The translations under genes were made by a program, and so were the position numbers. DNA of 64,000 nt from Candidatus Eiseniibacteriota bacterium (lineage in GTDB: Bacteria > Eisenbacteria > RBG-16-71-46 > CAIMUX01 > WJJG01): the NCBI GenBank assembly GCA_023129715.1, contig JAGMBO010000031.1, positions 1 to 64,000 of the forward strand, read 5' to 3'. Below are positions 48,102 to 57,228 of the stretch, in pieces. The notes beneath the pieces were generated by a model. It saw only the letters and a program-made list of their open reading frames with translations, was not told where the DNA came from and ran no database searches. Every line of letters starts with the position of its first letter. The stretch's first letter is position 1.

Positions 48102-49130
48102 ATGGGTACGAGAATGCTTGCCGGTGAGGCAAGAGGTGCGAAGCCTGTTGCCCACTCGGAGTCTGCAAAGTCACGGAGCCGCCGCAACGGACTTCGGAAG
48201 AAGTCGGCGGTGATTGCCGGAATGCCTGCGGGGATCCCGGAGTATCTCCGCATCCAAGTCGAGCGGGTCTTCGAACTCGACGACCCGGATACGCTGATCA
48301 CCACGATGGTGGCTGTGGGTAGGCAGCGGGCACGTGCCGAGGCTGGTGTCTTCCAGACCTATGTTATCCGCAGGTTGCGGCAGGCAACCGAGCAGGCGGT
48401 CACCCGGCGCAAGGTCTGGCTTTGGACGCGGCTCTGCTCCGCACGACCCGAAATCGAGGCGCGCGAAGTCGCCTGCGCATTGCTCGACACATTCTGGAGA
48501 GACCACCGCAAGGATGTCGAGCGGCTGACGCTCAATCTCGCCCGCGATGAGGAACGTGAAGTGCGCCTCTATGCGGCGAGCACCATGGCGCGCATTATTC
48601 GCTCCAATTTCCGGGCCTATTTCCGCTATATGCGAGCCTGGAGCCGACACTCTGATCCTTCCGTTCGCCGGCAGGTCGTTATCGCCACGGTGGCGGTCGC
48701 CGACAGCGATCATCCCGAATGGGCCCGTCCGCTTCTCGACCTGCTCGAGCCGCATTTGACCGACCGCGACCCCTATATCCGCCGGAACCTGGGGCCGTTC
48801 GCGTTGGGACAGGGCATGCTGCGGGTCTATCCCGAGGAGACGCTCGCCCGCTGCGAGAAGTGGCTTGGCGCGGACAACGAGATCGTACGCTGGAATATCG
48901 GCATGGCGTTCACCACGCCCGTGCTGCCGGTCGATTGGAATCGAGCCCTCTCGATCCTGCGGCCGCTTGCCTCCGACGATCGGCGCTTCGTCTGGGGCGC
49001 GGCGGCGCAGGCGCTGAAGAACATGGTCCTGCGGGATCCGAGGCGGGTCCGCCCGGTGCTCCGGCGCTGGATGGAGGAGCCCCCCCTGCGGGTGGCGGTC
49101 TCCACGGCTTTCAGCACATCGGTGCGCTAG
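48102..49130 (+). CDS. HEAT-repeat protein, possibly DNA-alkylation-repeat (AlkD)-like
   Basis: Helical repeats with SDPSVRRQVVIATVAVADSDHPEWARPLLDLLEPHLTDRDPYIRRNLGPFALGQG. Confidence 0.6.
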   Translation: MGTRMLAGEARGAKPVAHSESAKSRSRRNGLRKKSAVIAGMPAGIPEYLRIQVERVFELDDPDTLITTMVAVGRQRARAEAGVFQTYVIRRLRQATEQAVTRRKVWLWTRLCSARPEIEAREVACALLDTFWRDHRKDVERLTLNLARDEEREVRLYAASTMARIIRSNFRAYFRYMRAWSRHSDPSVRRQVVIATVAVADSDHPEWARPLLDLLEPHLTDRDPYIRRNLGPFALGQGMLRVYPEETLARCEKWLGADNEIVRWNIGMAFTTPVLPVDWNRALSILRPLASDDRRFVWGAAAQALKNMVLRDPRRVRPVLRRWMEEPPLRVAVSTAFSTSVR

Positions 49131-49350
49131 CCACCAGATAGTAGTCCTCTCCGCAGGTCGGAGGCCCCTCCAGGGCGCTCCCCTGCCCGCCCCGGGCGAT
49201 CGGTGTCACGCGCACCGGCCCTCAGCGGGAGCGAGATAGGCGCGCCCTTTCTTGACATGTCCTGCCTCCAACCTAGTATCATGTTGGTTAGTCTTTCCGT
49301 CCCTTGTCCTTGCGGAAGCCCAGTCTTTTCCGCCACTAGAGGAGGTCTGG

Positions 49351-50295
49351 ATGCCCATCCCAGCGGCTGGCCTGGGCTATCTGCGTCTTCTGCTGCGCGC
49401 CGAGACCGACGGGATCCTGATGGCTGCCAAGCGCCCCGCCGCGCTGACAATCAGCGTTCCCGAAACCGATGAGTTCCGCACACTCCTCGAGCTTGTCGCC
49501 GCGCAATCAGGACCGAAGGTGGGCATCGCCGGCGACGACCCCCTGCTCCGCCAGGATATCGATCAAATCGTCGCGATGGTGGCGGAACTCCCAGGGATCG
49601 GGGACGTGGCGATGACGACGTGCGGACTCGGTCTGGCAGGGCGTGTCGAATCCTTGGCCCAGGCGGGCCTGCGCGGGATCAATGTGGATCTCGATACGCT
49701 GAAGCCGCAGCGCTACCGGCGGGGAGAAGGCAGGAAGGCCTTTGCCAAGGTGTGGCATGGCCTCGAAGAAGCGGTTTCCGCAGGCCTGCGCGTCAAGCTC
49801 AACACGGTGCTCGAGCGCGGCTACAACGACGATGAAGTCGATGATTTCGTCAAACTCACCGAGGAGTGGCCGATCGAGGTTCGGTTCGTCGAATGGAACG
49901 TCGGCATCGATCACGTCGCACCTCCCGATGCCTTTGTCCCGACCTGGGAGGCGATGGCGTCGATCCAACCACCGTTGGTTCCGCACGACTCCCGCGAAGA
50001 CGGCGGACCGGCGATCGTCCTCACGGTTCCGGGCCACAAGGGCGCGATCGGGTTCATCCCCAATTTGACCGAGCACCTCTGTAATAACTGTGAGCGGATC
50101 GGTCTGACCGACTCGGGCGAGATCGTCAGCTGCGTTTTTGGCCACGGTCTCGATCTGCTGCGCCATCTGCGCGGCCCGGGGGGCGCCGGCAGCGTCACCG
50201 CCTTTGTCGACCGCGTCATGCGTCGCAAGAGCTCCCTTGCCGCGAAGCTCGGCGCCTGGGAGAGCCCTACCGTGTCGGCGACGGCAGCCCGATAA
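49351..50295 (+). CDS. MoaA-like protein lacking the radical-SAM CxxxCxxC motif
   Basis: KVGIAGDDPLLRQDIDQIVAMVAELPGIGDVAMTTCGLGLAG, CNNCERIGLTDSGEIVSC (CX2CX13C); N-terminal cysteines absent; SD ggaggt upstream. Confidence 0.8.
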   Translation: MPIPAAGLGYLRLLLRAETDGILMAAKRPAALTISVPETDEFRTLLELVAAQSGPKVGIAGDDPLLRQDIDQIVAMVAELPGIGDVAMTTCGLGLAGRVESLAQAGLRGINVDLDTLKPQRYRRGEGRKAFAKVWHGLEEAVSAGLRVKLNTVLERGYNDDEVDDFVKLTEEWPIEVRFVEWNVGIDHVAPPDAFVPTWEAMASIQPPLVPHDSREDGGPAIVLTVPGHKGAIGFIPNLTEHLCNNCERIGLTDSGEIVSCVFGHGLDLLRHLRGPGGAGSVTAFVDRVMRRKSSLAAKLGAWESPTVSATAAR

Positions 50296-50318
50296 GCCCG
50301 TCCAAGAGGAGGCTGCCG

Positions 50319-51023
50319 GTGAAGAGGCTGCAGGTCGTCGGGCGCAAGAAGTCGGGGAAGACCGGTCTCGTTGTCCGCCTGATTCCCCTGCTGCAAGGTC
50401 GCGGATTGCGCGTCGGGTCGATCAAGCACAGCTCGCATCCCCACCCCCTCGATCGCGAGGGCAGCGATTCCTGGCTCCACCGCAAGGCGGGCGCGGGGAA
50501 GACCCTGGCGATCACCGCCGTGGCCGGCACACTGCACTTCTCCCTGCCCGAAGAAGAGCAAGACATTCAGGCGTTGATCGATCGCTTTCTCGGGGATCTG
50601 GATCTCGTGCTCATTGAGGGCTGGGCGCAGCTGGCCGGGCCGAAGATCGAGATTCTGCCGGCCGACAAGCAAGGCCGCCTGCGCGAGCCCCGCGTGCGGG
50701 GTTCCGGGGAGTTGCTCGCCGTTGTGCTCTCCCCCGGAGTGAAGCCGGAGCTGGGAGAGCTGGAGCGTTTAGGGCTCCGGATGGCCCGTGGCGAGGGCGC
50801 GCACGGCGGGGGCGGGCAGGGTGAGGGCAAGCAGGGCAAGAGCGGGCAGGGCGAGGATGCGGGTGAGCGAGGCGTTGGCGATGCGGCCGTGCATAGTCGG
50901 CGCGGAGAAGGAACGAAGGGGAGTGAATCCTCGGCGATTCCTTGCTTCCTCTGGCATGAAGTCGCCGCAGTGGCCGAGTCGATCATGCGCTGGTATGGAG
51001 GGGATCAGGCGGTACAGACATGA
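50319..51023 (+). CDS. mobB: Molybdopterin-guanine dinucleotide biosynthesis protein B
   Basis: VVGRKKSGKTGLVVRLIPLL..GLRVGSIKHSSHPHPLDREGSDSWLHRKAGA; DLVLIEGWA. Confidence 0.88.
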   Translation: MKRLQVVGRKKSGKTGLVVRLIPLLQGRGLRVGSIKHSSHPHPLDREGSDSWLHRKAGAGKTLAITAVAGTLHFSLPEEEQDIQALIDRFLGDLDLVLIEGWAQLAGPKIEILPADKQGRLREPRVRGSGELLAVVLSPGVKPELGELERLGLRMARGEGAHGGGGQGEGKQGKSGQGEDAGERGVGDAAVHSRRGEGTKGSESSAIPCFLWHEVAAVAESIMRWYGGDQAVQT

Positions 51024-51127
51024 TCGCCGCCCGCTGATCGCCATCGAGTTGTAACCCCTGGTTGTCCAGTCGATTAGGGCTTAGACATGCTCGTCCGATC
51101 GACCCGGAATCATGGTATGCTGACGTC

Positions 51128-51328
51128 ATGAAGAAGAAGAGAACCCGGGTGCGTCTGTTCCATCAGGATTCCCCATCGGCGGAGGCGGATTTCCGGGCCC
51201 TGACTCCGGCGCAGCGTCTCAGCATCATGTGGCAGCTGGCCGTCGACGCCTGGGCCTTCAGGGGAGAGGTCATTGCTGAATCCCGACTATCGCGACATCT
51301 TGTCCGCATTCTCCGACAAGGGCGTTGA
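51128..51328 (+). CDS. Small protein, putative partner of the nucleotidyltransferase
   Basis: LTPAQRLSIMWQLAVDAWAFRGE; overlaps the next ORF by 56 bp. Confidence 0.6.
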   Translation: MKKKRTRVRLFHQDSPSAEADFRALTPAQRLSIMWQLAVDAWAFRGEVIAESRLSRHLVRILRQGR

Positions 51329-51719
51329 ATACATGCTGGTCGGAGCCTATGCCCTCGCGGCCCATGGCCTGCCGCGCGCAACCGGGGATCTCGATCTCTG
51401 GGTGCGGGCGACTCCCGAGAATGCCCATCGTCTTTGGTTGGCTTTGGCGGAGTTCGGCGCACCCCTTGATAGGGTTGCCGAGGACGATCTCCAAACCGCC
51501 GACATCGTCCTCCAGATCGGCATTGCACCGTGCCGAATCGACATACTCACTTCCATCGACGGTGTTGAGTTCGATGATGCATGGCCCCGGCGGTCCACCG
51601 TCGAGATCGAAGGAATCCGCGTGGGGGTCATTGGGCGGGATGATCTCATCAGAAACAAGCGTGTTGCCGGGCGCCCTCAGGATGTCGCGGATATCTCTCG
51701 CCTTGAGGGGGGGGCTTAG
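51273..51719 (+). CDS. Nucleotidyltransferase (MNT/AbiEii-like)
   Basis: YMLVGAYALAAHGLPRATGDLDLWVRATPEN nucleotidyltransferase signature; TTG start. Confidence 0.8.
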   Translation: MLNPDYRDILSAFSDKGVEYMLVGAYALAAHGLPRATGDLDLWVRATPENAHRLWLALAEFGAPLDRVAEDDLQTADIVLQIGIAPCRIDILTSIDGVEFDDAWPRRSTVEIEGIRVGVIGRDDLIRNKRVAGRPQDVADISRLEGGA

Positions 51720-51754
51720 TCGGACGGGCGCAGAGAATTCATCACACAAGATCG

Positions 51755-52576
51755 TCACTCGGCCGCCACGGTCATCCCTCCATCGATCACCAGGGTCTGT
51801 CCGGTTATGAAGGTATTCTCCTCCGACGCGAGGAATCCGACCAGCCGCCCGAGTTCCTCGGGACTGCCCGGCCGCCGGAGCGGAATCCGCGCCCAGGTCT
51901 CTTCGGCAATCTCGATCGGCTCCCGGCCGGCCTGGCGGGCGATCGCCTCCTGAACCTCGCGGGCTCGCTCGGTGTCGAAGTAGCCGGGAGCGATCGTGTT
52001 GATCAGGATCCGATCGGCCGCCAGCTCTCCCGCCAGATGCCGAGCCAATCCGGTCAACCCCGGCCGCAGGGCATTCGAGAGCAGCAGCCGCTTGACCGGA
52101 CGGATGCCGGAGACCGAACTCATCAGGACGATCCGTCCCGCGCCGCTTTCACGCAGCAGGGGGAGGCAGGTGCGAATCAGGCGAATCGGTGCCAGCATGA
52201 TCAAGCGAAAGGCCGCCTCCCACTGGGCATCATCCAGTTCGCTAAAGTCACCGGGAGGCGGGCCACCCGCACTGCAAACGAGGATGTCGAGACCCCCCAG
52301 CGCCTTCCTGGCCGCCTCGGCCAGCGTCGCAGCGGCTGCCGGGAGGGTCACGTCGGCCGCCAGAGTGATCGGCGCCTGCCACACGTTGGTACCGGGCGCC
52401 GGGCCCGACGTCTTGATCTCTTCGGCGATCTTCACGGCCGCCGCCTGGATCCGCTCGGTCGAGCGGCTCGACATCAGGACACGCGCACCGCGGGCGACGA
52501 GCTCACGGGCGACACCCGCACCGAGTCCCGCGCTGGCGCCGGTGACGAGTGCGCGTTTGCCGTCGAGTAGGGCCAT
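51755..52576 (-). CDS. SDR family oxidoreductase
   Basis: GKRALVTGASAGLGAGVARELVARGA; C-terminal TGQTLVIDGGMT. Confidence 0.93.
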   Translation of the reverse strand: MALLDGKRALVTGASAGLGAGVARELVARGARVLMSSRSTERIQAAAVKIAEEIKTSGPAPGTNVWQAPITLAADVTLPAAAATLAEAARKALGGLDILVCSAGGPPPGDFSELDDAQWEAAFRLIMLAPIRLIRTCLPLLRESGAGRIVLMSSVSGIRPVKRLLLSNALRPGLTGLARHLAGELAADRILINTIAPGYFDTERAREVQEAIARQAGREPIEIAEETWARIPLRRPGSPEELGRLVGFLASEENTFITGQTLVIDGGMTVAAE

Positions 52577-52747
52577 GCTGAGCGTTCCTTCCTGTTGGTA
52601 CTACTCCCGGAGCACGCCGGCCGCGTTTGCCATGCGCGGCGGCAGGGCCGTGCCGTGGTTGCCGTCCTGGCCACAGTTGCGGCTTGGCGACGTGTGTACC
52701 GCGCCGCGGCACTCCCATGGCCACGGCAATGTGACCCATGCATGCCG

Positions 52748-55192
52748 CTACGGCTTGATCACGAAGTTCATCAGCCGGTTGGGAACATTGATCACCTTGA
52801 CGATCGTCTTCTCCGCGAGGTGCCGGGCGACGCTCTCCTCGGCGAGCGCGGCGGCCTGCACTTCATCCTTGCTCGTATCCCGGCCGACCGTGACCGTGCC
52901 CCGCAACTTGCCCATGACCTGAATGGCGATCTCGACCTCGTCTTTGATGGTCAGGGCAGGATCGTAGTCGGGCCAGCGGGCGGAGAAGATCGTGCCGTCG
53001 TGTCCGAGTAGCTCCCAGAGCTCCTCGGCCTCGTGGGGGGCGAAGGGCGCCAGGAGAATAACGAAGGATTCGCGGGCGAAGTCGTCCAGTGCCGGTGCCG
53101 CCCGCATCTCGTTGAGCAGCTCCATCAGTGCGGCGATGGCGGTGTTGTAGCTGAATGCATGGATATCCTCGCCGACCTTCTTGATCGTTTGGTGCAGCTT
53201 GATTGCCGTGCGCTTTTGCAGCGGCCCGTGCCGGGGCCCCCCATTGCCGCCGGCCGGAATGCCGCCGTACAAGCGGTGGACCCGATCGAGGAACCGGCGG
53301 ATCCCGACGATACCCGAATCGCGGAAGTCTCCGCCCTCGGCATAGGGGCCGAGGAACATCAAGTACATCCGCAGCGTGTCGGCGCCATGCTCTTCGACAT
53401 ACTCATCGGGGTTGCTCACATTCCCGTGAGTCTTCGACATCTTCGCGCCTTCTTTGATCAGCAGCCCATGGGCGCGGAACTTCTTGAACGGCTCCTCGAA
53501 GTCGATCAGGCCCATGTCCTTGAATGCCATGCAGAGAAAGCGCGTGTACATCAGGTGCAGGACGGCGTGCTCGTTGCCTCCGACGTAGAGGTCGACGGGC
53601 AGCCACTTGCGCGTCCGTTCCGGATCCCAGGGCCTCTGGTCGTCGTCGGTCGAGGGGTAGCGCAGGAAGTACCAGGCCGAGTCGAGGAAGTTGTCGTTGA
53701 CGTCGGCATCCCGGTGAGCCGGTCCCGCGCATTGCGGACAGGTCGTCTCGTAGAAGGGCTTGTAGCGCTCCAAGGGCTTGCCCCCGGGGCTGTTGGGGTG
53801 GAAATCCTCCAGCTCGGGCAGGAGCACCGGGAGTTGATCCTCCGGCACCGGTACGATGCCGCACTGGGCGCAATGGATCATCGGGATCGGCGGGCCCCAG
53901 TAGCGCTGGCGCGAGATACACCAGTCGCGCAGGCGGTACTGCACCGTGGCCTTGCCGACGCCACGACCCTCGAGATCTGCAGTGATCTTCCGCAGGCAGT
54001 CGAGCGATGGCATGCCGTCGTAGGACCCGGAGTTGATCATCACGCCTTCGCCGACATAGGCCTCACCCGCGGGCGGGTCGCCTTCGGTGGGGCCGATCAC
54101 CGGGATGATCGGCAGACCGAACTTGCTCGCGAATTCGTAGTCGCGCTGATCGTGGGCCGGAACGGCCATGATTGCCCCGGTGCCGTACTCGATCAGCACG
54201 TAGTCGGAGATCCAGATCGGGATCGGTTGATCGTTGACCGGGTTGGTCGCGTAGGCGCCCAGGAAGACCCCGGTCTTCTCGCGGGCCTCATCGACCCGGT
54301 CGGCGTCCTTCATCATGCGGGCGGCCGCGCAGTAGGCGGCAACCGCCTCGCGCTGCTCGGGCGAGGTGAGCTCGGCGACCAGCGGGTGTTCGGGCGCCAG
54401 CACCATGTAGGTGGCGCCGAAAAGCGTGTCCGGGCGCGTCGTGTAGACCCGCAGGGCATCCTCGCGGCCGGGCAGGGGGAAATCGACATCGGCGCCCTCG
54501 CTGCGGCCGATCCAGTTGCGCTGGGCGGTGGTGGTGGTCTCCGACCAGTCGATCCAGTCGAGATTGTCGAGCAGGCGCTGGGCATAGGCAGTGATCTTGA
54601 AGAACCACTGCTCGAGATGCCGGCGCTCGACCGCCGTTCCCGGGTGGCGCTCGCACATGCCGTCGATGACCTGCTCGTTCGAGATCACCGTGTGGCACTT
54701 CGGGCACCAGTTGACCGGCGCCTTCTTGCGATAGGCGAGCCCATGCTTGAAGAGCTGGATGAAGATCCACTGGGTCCACTTGTAGTACTTCGGGTCGGGG
54801 GTCAGCACCTCGTGCGACCAGTCGAGCATCAGCCCCATCATGCGCAGCTGGCGGCGGAAATTGGCGACGTTCTTCGGAATCAGCTTCATCGGATGCGTGT
54901 TGATCCGCAGCGCGTAGTTCTCCGAGTGGATCCCGAAGGCATCGAAGCCCATCGGCTCGAAGACGTCGTGACCGAGCAGCCGGTGATAGCGCCCCTGGAT
55001 ATCGGCGCCGGTGAAGGCGTAGACGTTGCCGACATGCAGTCCCTCGGCGGAGGGGTAGGGGAACATCATCAGGGTGTAGAAGGGGTTCCGCGCACCGGCG
55101 AGGTCGGGTTCGTTGGTCTGCTGCTCCTGCCAACGAGCCTGCCATTTCGCTTCGATGCGTTTCGCATCGTATGGTTCCCAAGCCATCGTCAT
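52748..55192 (-). CDS. leuS: Leucine--tRNA ligase
   Basis: FPYPSAEGLHVGNVYAFTGADI, KMSKTHGNVSNPDEYV, editing domain. Confidence 0.97.
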   Translation of the reverse strand: MTMAWEPYDAKRIEAKWQARWQEQQTNEPDLAGARNPFYTLMMFPYPSAEGLHVGNVYAFTGADIQGRYHRLLGHDVFEPMGFDAFGIHSENYALRINTHPMKLIPKNVANFRRQLRMMGLMLDWSHEVLTPDPKYYKWTQWIFIQLFKHGLAYRKKAPVNWCPKCHTVISNEQVIDGMCERHPGTAVERRHLEQWFFKITAYAQRLLDNLDWIDWSETTTTAQRNWIGRSEGADVDFPLPGREDALRVYTTRPDTLFGATYMVLAPEHPLVAELTSPEQREAVAAYCAAARMMKDADRVDEAREKTGVFLGAYATNPVNDQPIPIWISDYVLIEYGTGAIMAVPAHDQRDYEFASKFGLPIIPVIGPTEGDPPAGEAYVGEGVMINSGSYDGMPSLDCLRKITADLEGRGVGKATVQYRLRDWCISRQRYWGPPIPMIHCAQCGIVPVPEDQLPVLLPELEDFHPNSPGGKPLERYKPFYETTCPQCAGPAHRDADVNDNFLDSAWYFLRYPSTDDDQRPWDPERTRKWLPVDLYVGGNEHAVLHLMYTRFLCMAFKDMGLIDFEEPFKKFRAHGLLIKEGAKMSKTHGNVSNPDEYVEEHGADTLRMYLMFLGPYAEGGDFRDSGIVGIRRFLDRVHRLYGGIPAGGNGGPRHGPLQKRTAIKLHQTIKKVGEDIHAFSYNTAIAALMELLNEMRAAPALDDFARESFVILLAPFAPHEAEELWELLGHDGTIFSARWPDYDPALTIKDEVEIAIQVMGKLRGTVTVGRDTSKDEVQAAALAEESVARHLAEKTIVKVINVPNRLMNFVIKP

Positions 55193-55630
55193 CCTCCACC
55201 GCGAGCCGCGCGATCGCGCCCGGCGGCCTATGCTGGTGAGTCGGCACCGGGCGGCGCGTTTCCCGGGCTTCGCCGCCGCCGCCCAGCATTTTCGCGCATC
55301 GTCATCCGTCGTCAGTCGCGAGGAAGTCTAGCGAAGCGCAGGGGGGTCCACAAGGCGGTATGGGATCGGAGGAATGGGATCGGGGCGGCGCTCCAGCCCC
55401 ACGTGGGGATGCCCCGTGCCGCCACTCTTCCTGCCGCGTTGCGCGCTGCGTGGCCGAGCCATCGCCCATCCCCGGGGGTTTGTGCGGTTGCCGGGTTACG
55501 AGTGCTTGCCGGGGATTCTCCCGGGCGGGGAGGGAAGGACAACGCCCAGATACGACTCTGCCCGCCCGCCCGGCCTCGTCGGCCGCCGTGGCGGGCAGGG
55601 TCTCGTTCGCTGCCCGGGCGGTGGCAGCCG

Positions 55631-56536
55631 CTAACGCATCGTCGTTCCGCCGTCGCTGCGCTCGGCGTTGCCCGACTCCCCGCGCGTGCGGTTCAACGGC
55701 AGAACACCGGCTAGATCGCCGATGACATTGACCAGCTCGGCGTCGCTCGGCAGGACCACCTTGGCGTTCGCCTGCAGCGAGCGCTCGACCGCCTCGAGCT
55801 TGCGCAGCAGCTGGGCGTTGCCGACGAAATAGCGATTGGCCGCCTCATTGACCAGGCGAATCGCTTCGGCACGTCCCTCCGCACTCAGGATTTGCGCCTG
55901 GCGGATCCCCTCGGCCTTCTTGATCTCGGCCCGCTTGATGCCGTCGGCCTCCCGCTCGCGCGCGTTGGCGAAGTCGAGCGCCGCGATCTTCTCGTTCTCC
56001 GCCTTGACGACCTTGTTCATCGTCTCCTGAACATCCTTGGGCGGATCGATCTCCTTCAGTTCGGTGCGCACGATCGCCATGCCCCAGCTCTGGGTTTCCT
56101 TGCTCAGCGTCAGCAGTAGATCGCGGTTGATACGGTCCCGTTCGCTGTTGGCCGACTTGAGCGTCATCGTGCCGATGATGTTACGCAGTGTCGTGCGGGC
56201 GAGATTGACGACCTGCCAGCGGTAGTTGTTCACACTGTACTGAGAGCTCTTGACACTCTCTTCATCGGACTTGACCTTGAAGTAGACTTGAGCATCGACG
56301 CTTGCGTTGAGGTTGTCGTTGGTGATGATTTCCTGCGGCATCGCGTCGACCATTTGCTCGGTGACATTGACTTGGATCATCCGCTCGATGATGGGAATGA
56401 CCCAGTGAAACCCCGGCATGCCGAAGCGCTGATACCGTCCGAGTCGCTCGATGAGGCCGCGACGGGTGGGGCGAACAATGCGAATCCCCAACAAGAATAC
56501 GACGAAGAGCAGAACCGCAACGATAACGTAGACCAT
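55631..56536 (-). CDS. SPFH/band-7 protein (QmcA/stomatin-like)
   Basis: RIVRPTRRGLIERLGRYQRFGMPGFHWVIPIIERMIQVNVTEQMVD; EREADGIKRAEIKKAEGIRQAQIL. Confidence 0.93.
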   Translation of the reverse strand: MVYVIVAVLLFVVFLLGIRIVRPTRRGLIERLGRYQRFGMPGFHWVIPIIERMIQVNVTEQMVDAMPQEIITNDNLNASVDAQVYFKVKSDEESVKSSQYSVNNYRWQVVNLARTTLRNIIGTMTLKSANSERDRINRDLLLTLSKETQSWGMAIVRTELKEIDPPKDVQETMNKVVKAENEKIAALDFANAREREADGIKRAEIKKAEGIRQAQILSAEGRAEAIRLVNEAANRYFVGNAQLLRKLEAVERSLQANAKVVLPSDAELVNVIGDLAGVLPLNRTRGESGNAERSDGGTTMR

Positions 56537-56910
56537 GAATCCTCCCAGACGGAATGCCTAGAGCCGCCGGGCAATCACGCCCATGGCGCCCAGGGCGTCA
56601 GAGTTCACCACCCGATGGATCAGGCGGACGATCTTGCTCTCGAGGAGATCGCGCGTGCTGGTCTTCAGGGCCGGCGCCTCCCGAAACGCGGTCTCGACTC
56701 CTAGTACCGACAGCAACCGGACTCTATTCGAGTATTTGCTGGTTCTGCTAGCGATGCCAGTGGAAAATGATGCCGTGTGCTCACTCAAGCCGACTGGATC
56801 GCCTGCGCATCTGCCAACGCAGAAACGCGCGGCTGCCCCATCTTGTACCCATCGTGTCCGGCTTCGTGGCGGTCGATTGATCACCAGGCCACACCGGACA
56901 CGGCTGGTGT

Positions 56911-57153
56911 TTACGACGGAAGAGCGCCCCCGCCGTTCGGGTTCGTTTCATTGCGCCGTCTGTGCAGGGCCAGCGAGACTCGGATGCGCGGCCGATGGCA
57001 GGTCCGCCGCAGCACGGCTAGTTGGTGCCGGAGCACGAGATTCTCGATCTGGATGGATGCTCGGGATCGGAAGACGTTGCTGAGCATGCTGAACAGAGTA
57101 GCGAGCCATGCCATTGGAGTTCTTGGGCCCCACGGGGGGCTCTGACAGGCCAA
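56911..57153 (-). pseudogene. Truncated transposase/integrase N-terminus
   Basis: LSNVFRSRASIQIENLVLRHQLAVLRRTCHRPR, then divergence. Confidence 0.75.
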
Positions 57154-57228
57154 TCTGGGCGACCGCGTCTGCCGGACAACTCGAGGGGATGTAGGCCGAC
57201 GGAGTTTCTGGGACGCACAGATATTGGC

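Noticed and set aside
53033-55714. 893-aa plus-strand ORF
   Set aside because: Antisense to leuS; a GC-driven shadow ORF with no recognisable domain.
56558-56884. 108-aa minus-strand ORF upstream of the SPFH gene, possible NfeD partner
   Set aside because: No NfeD-like TM or OB-fold pattern; not recognisable as a protein family.
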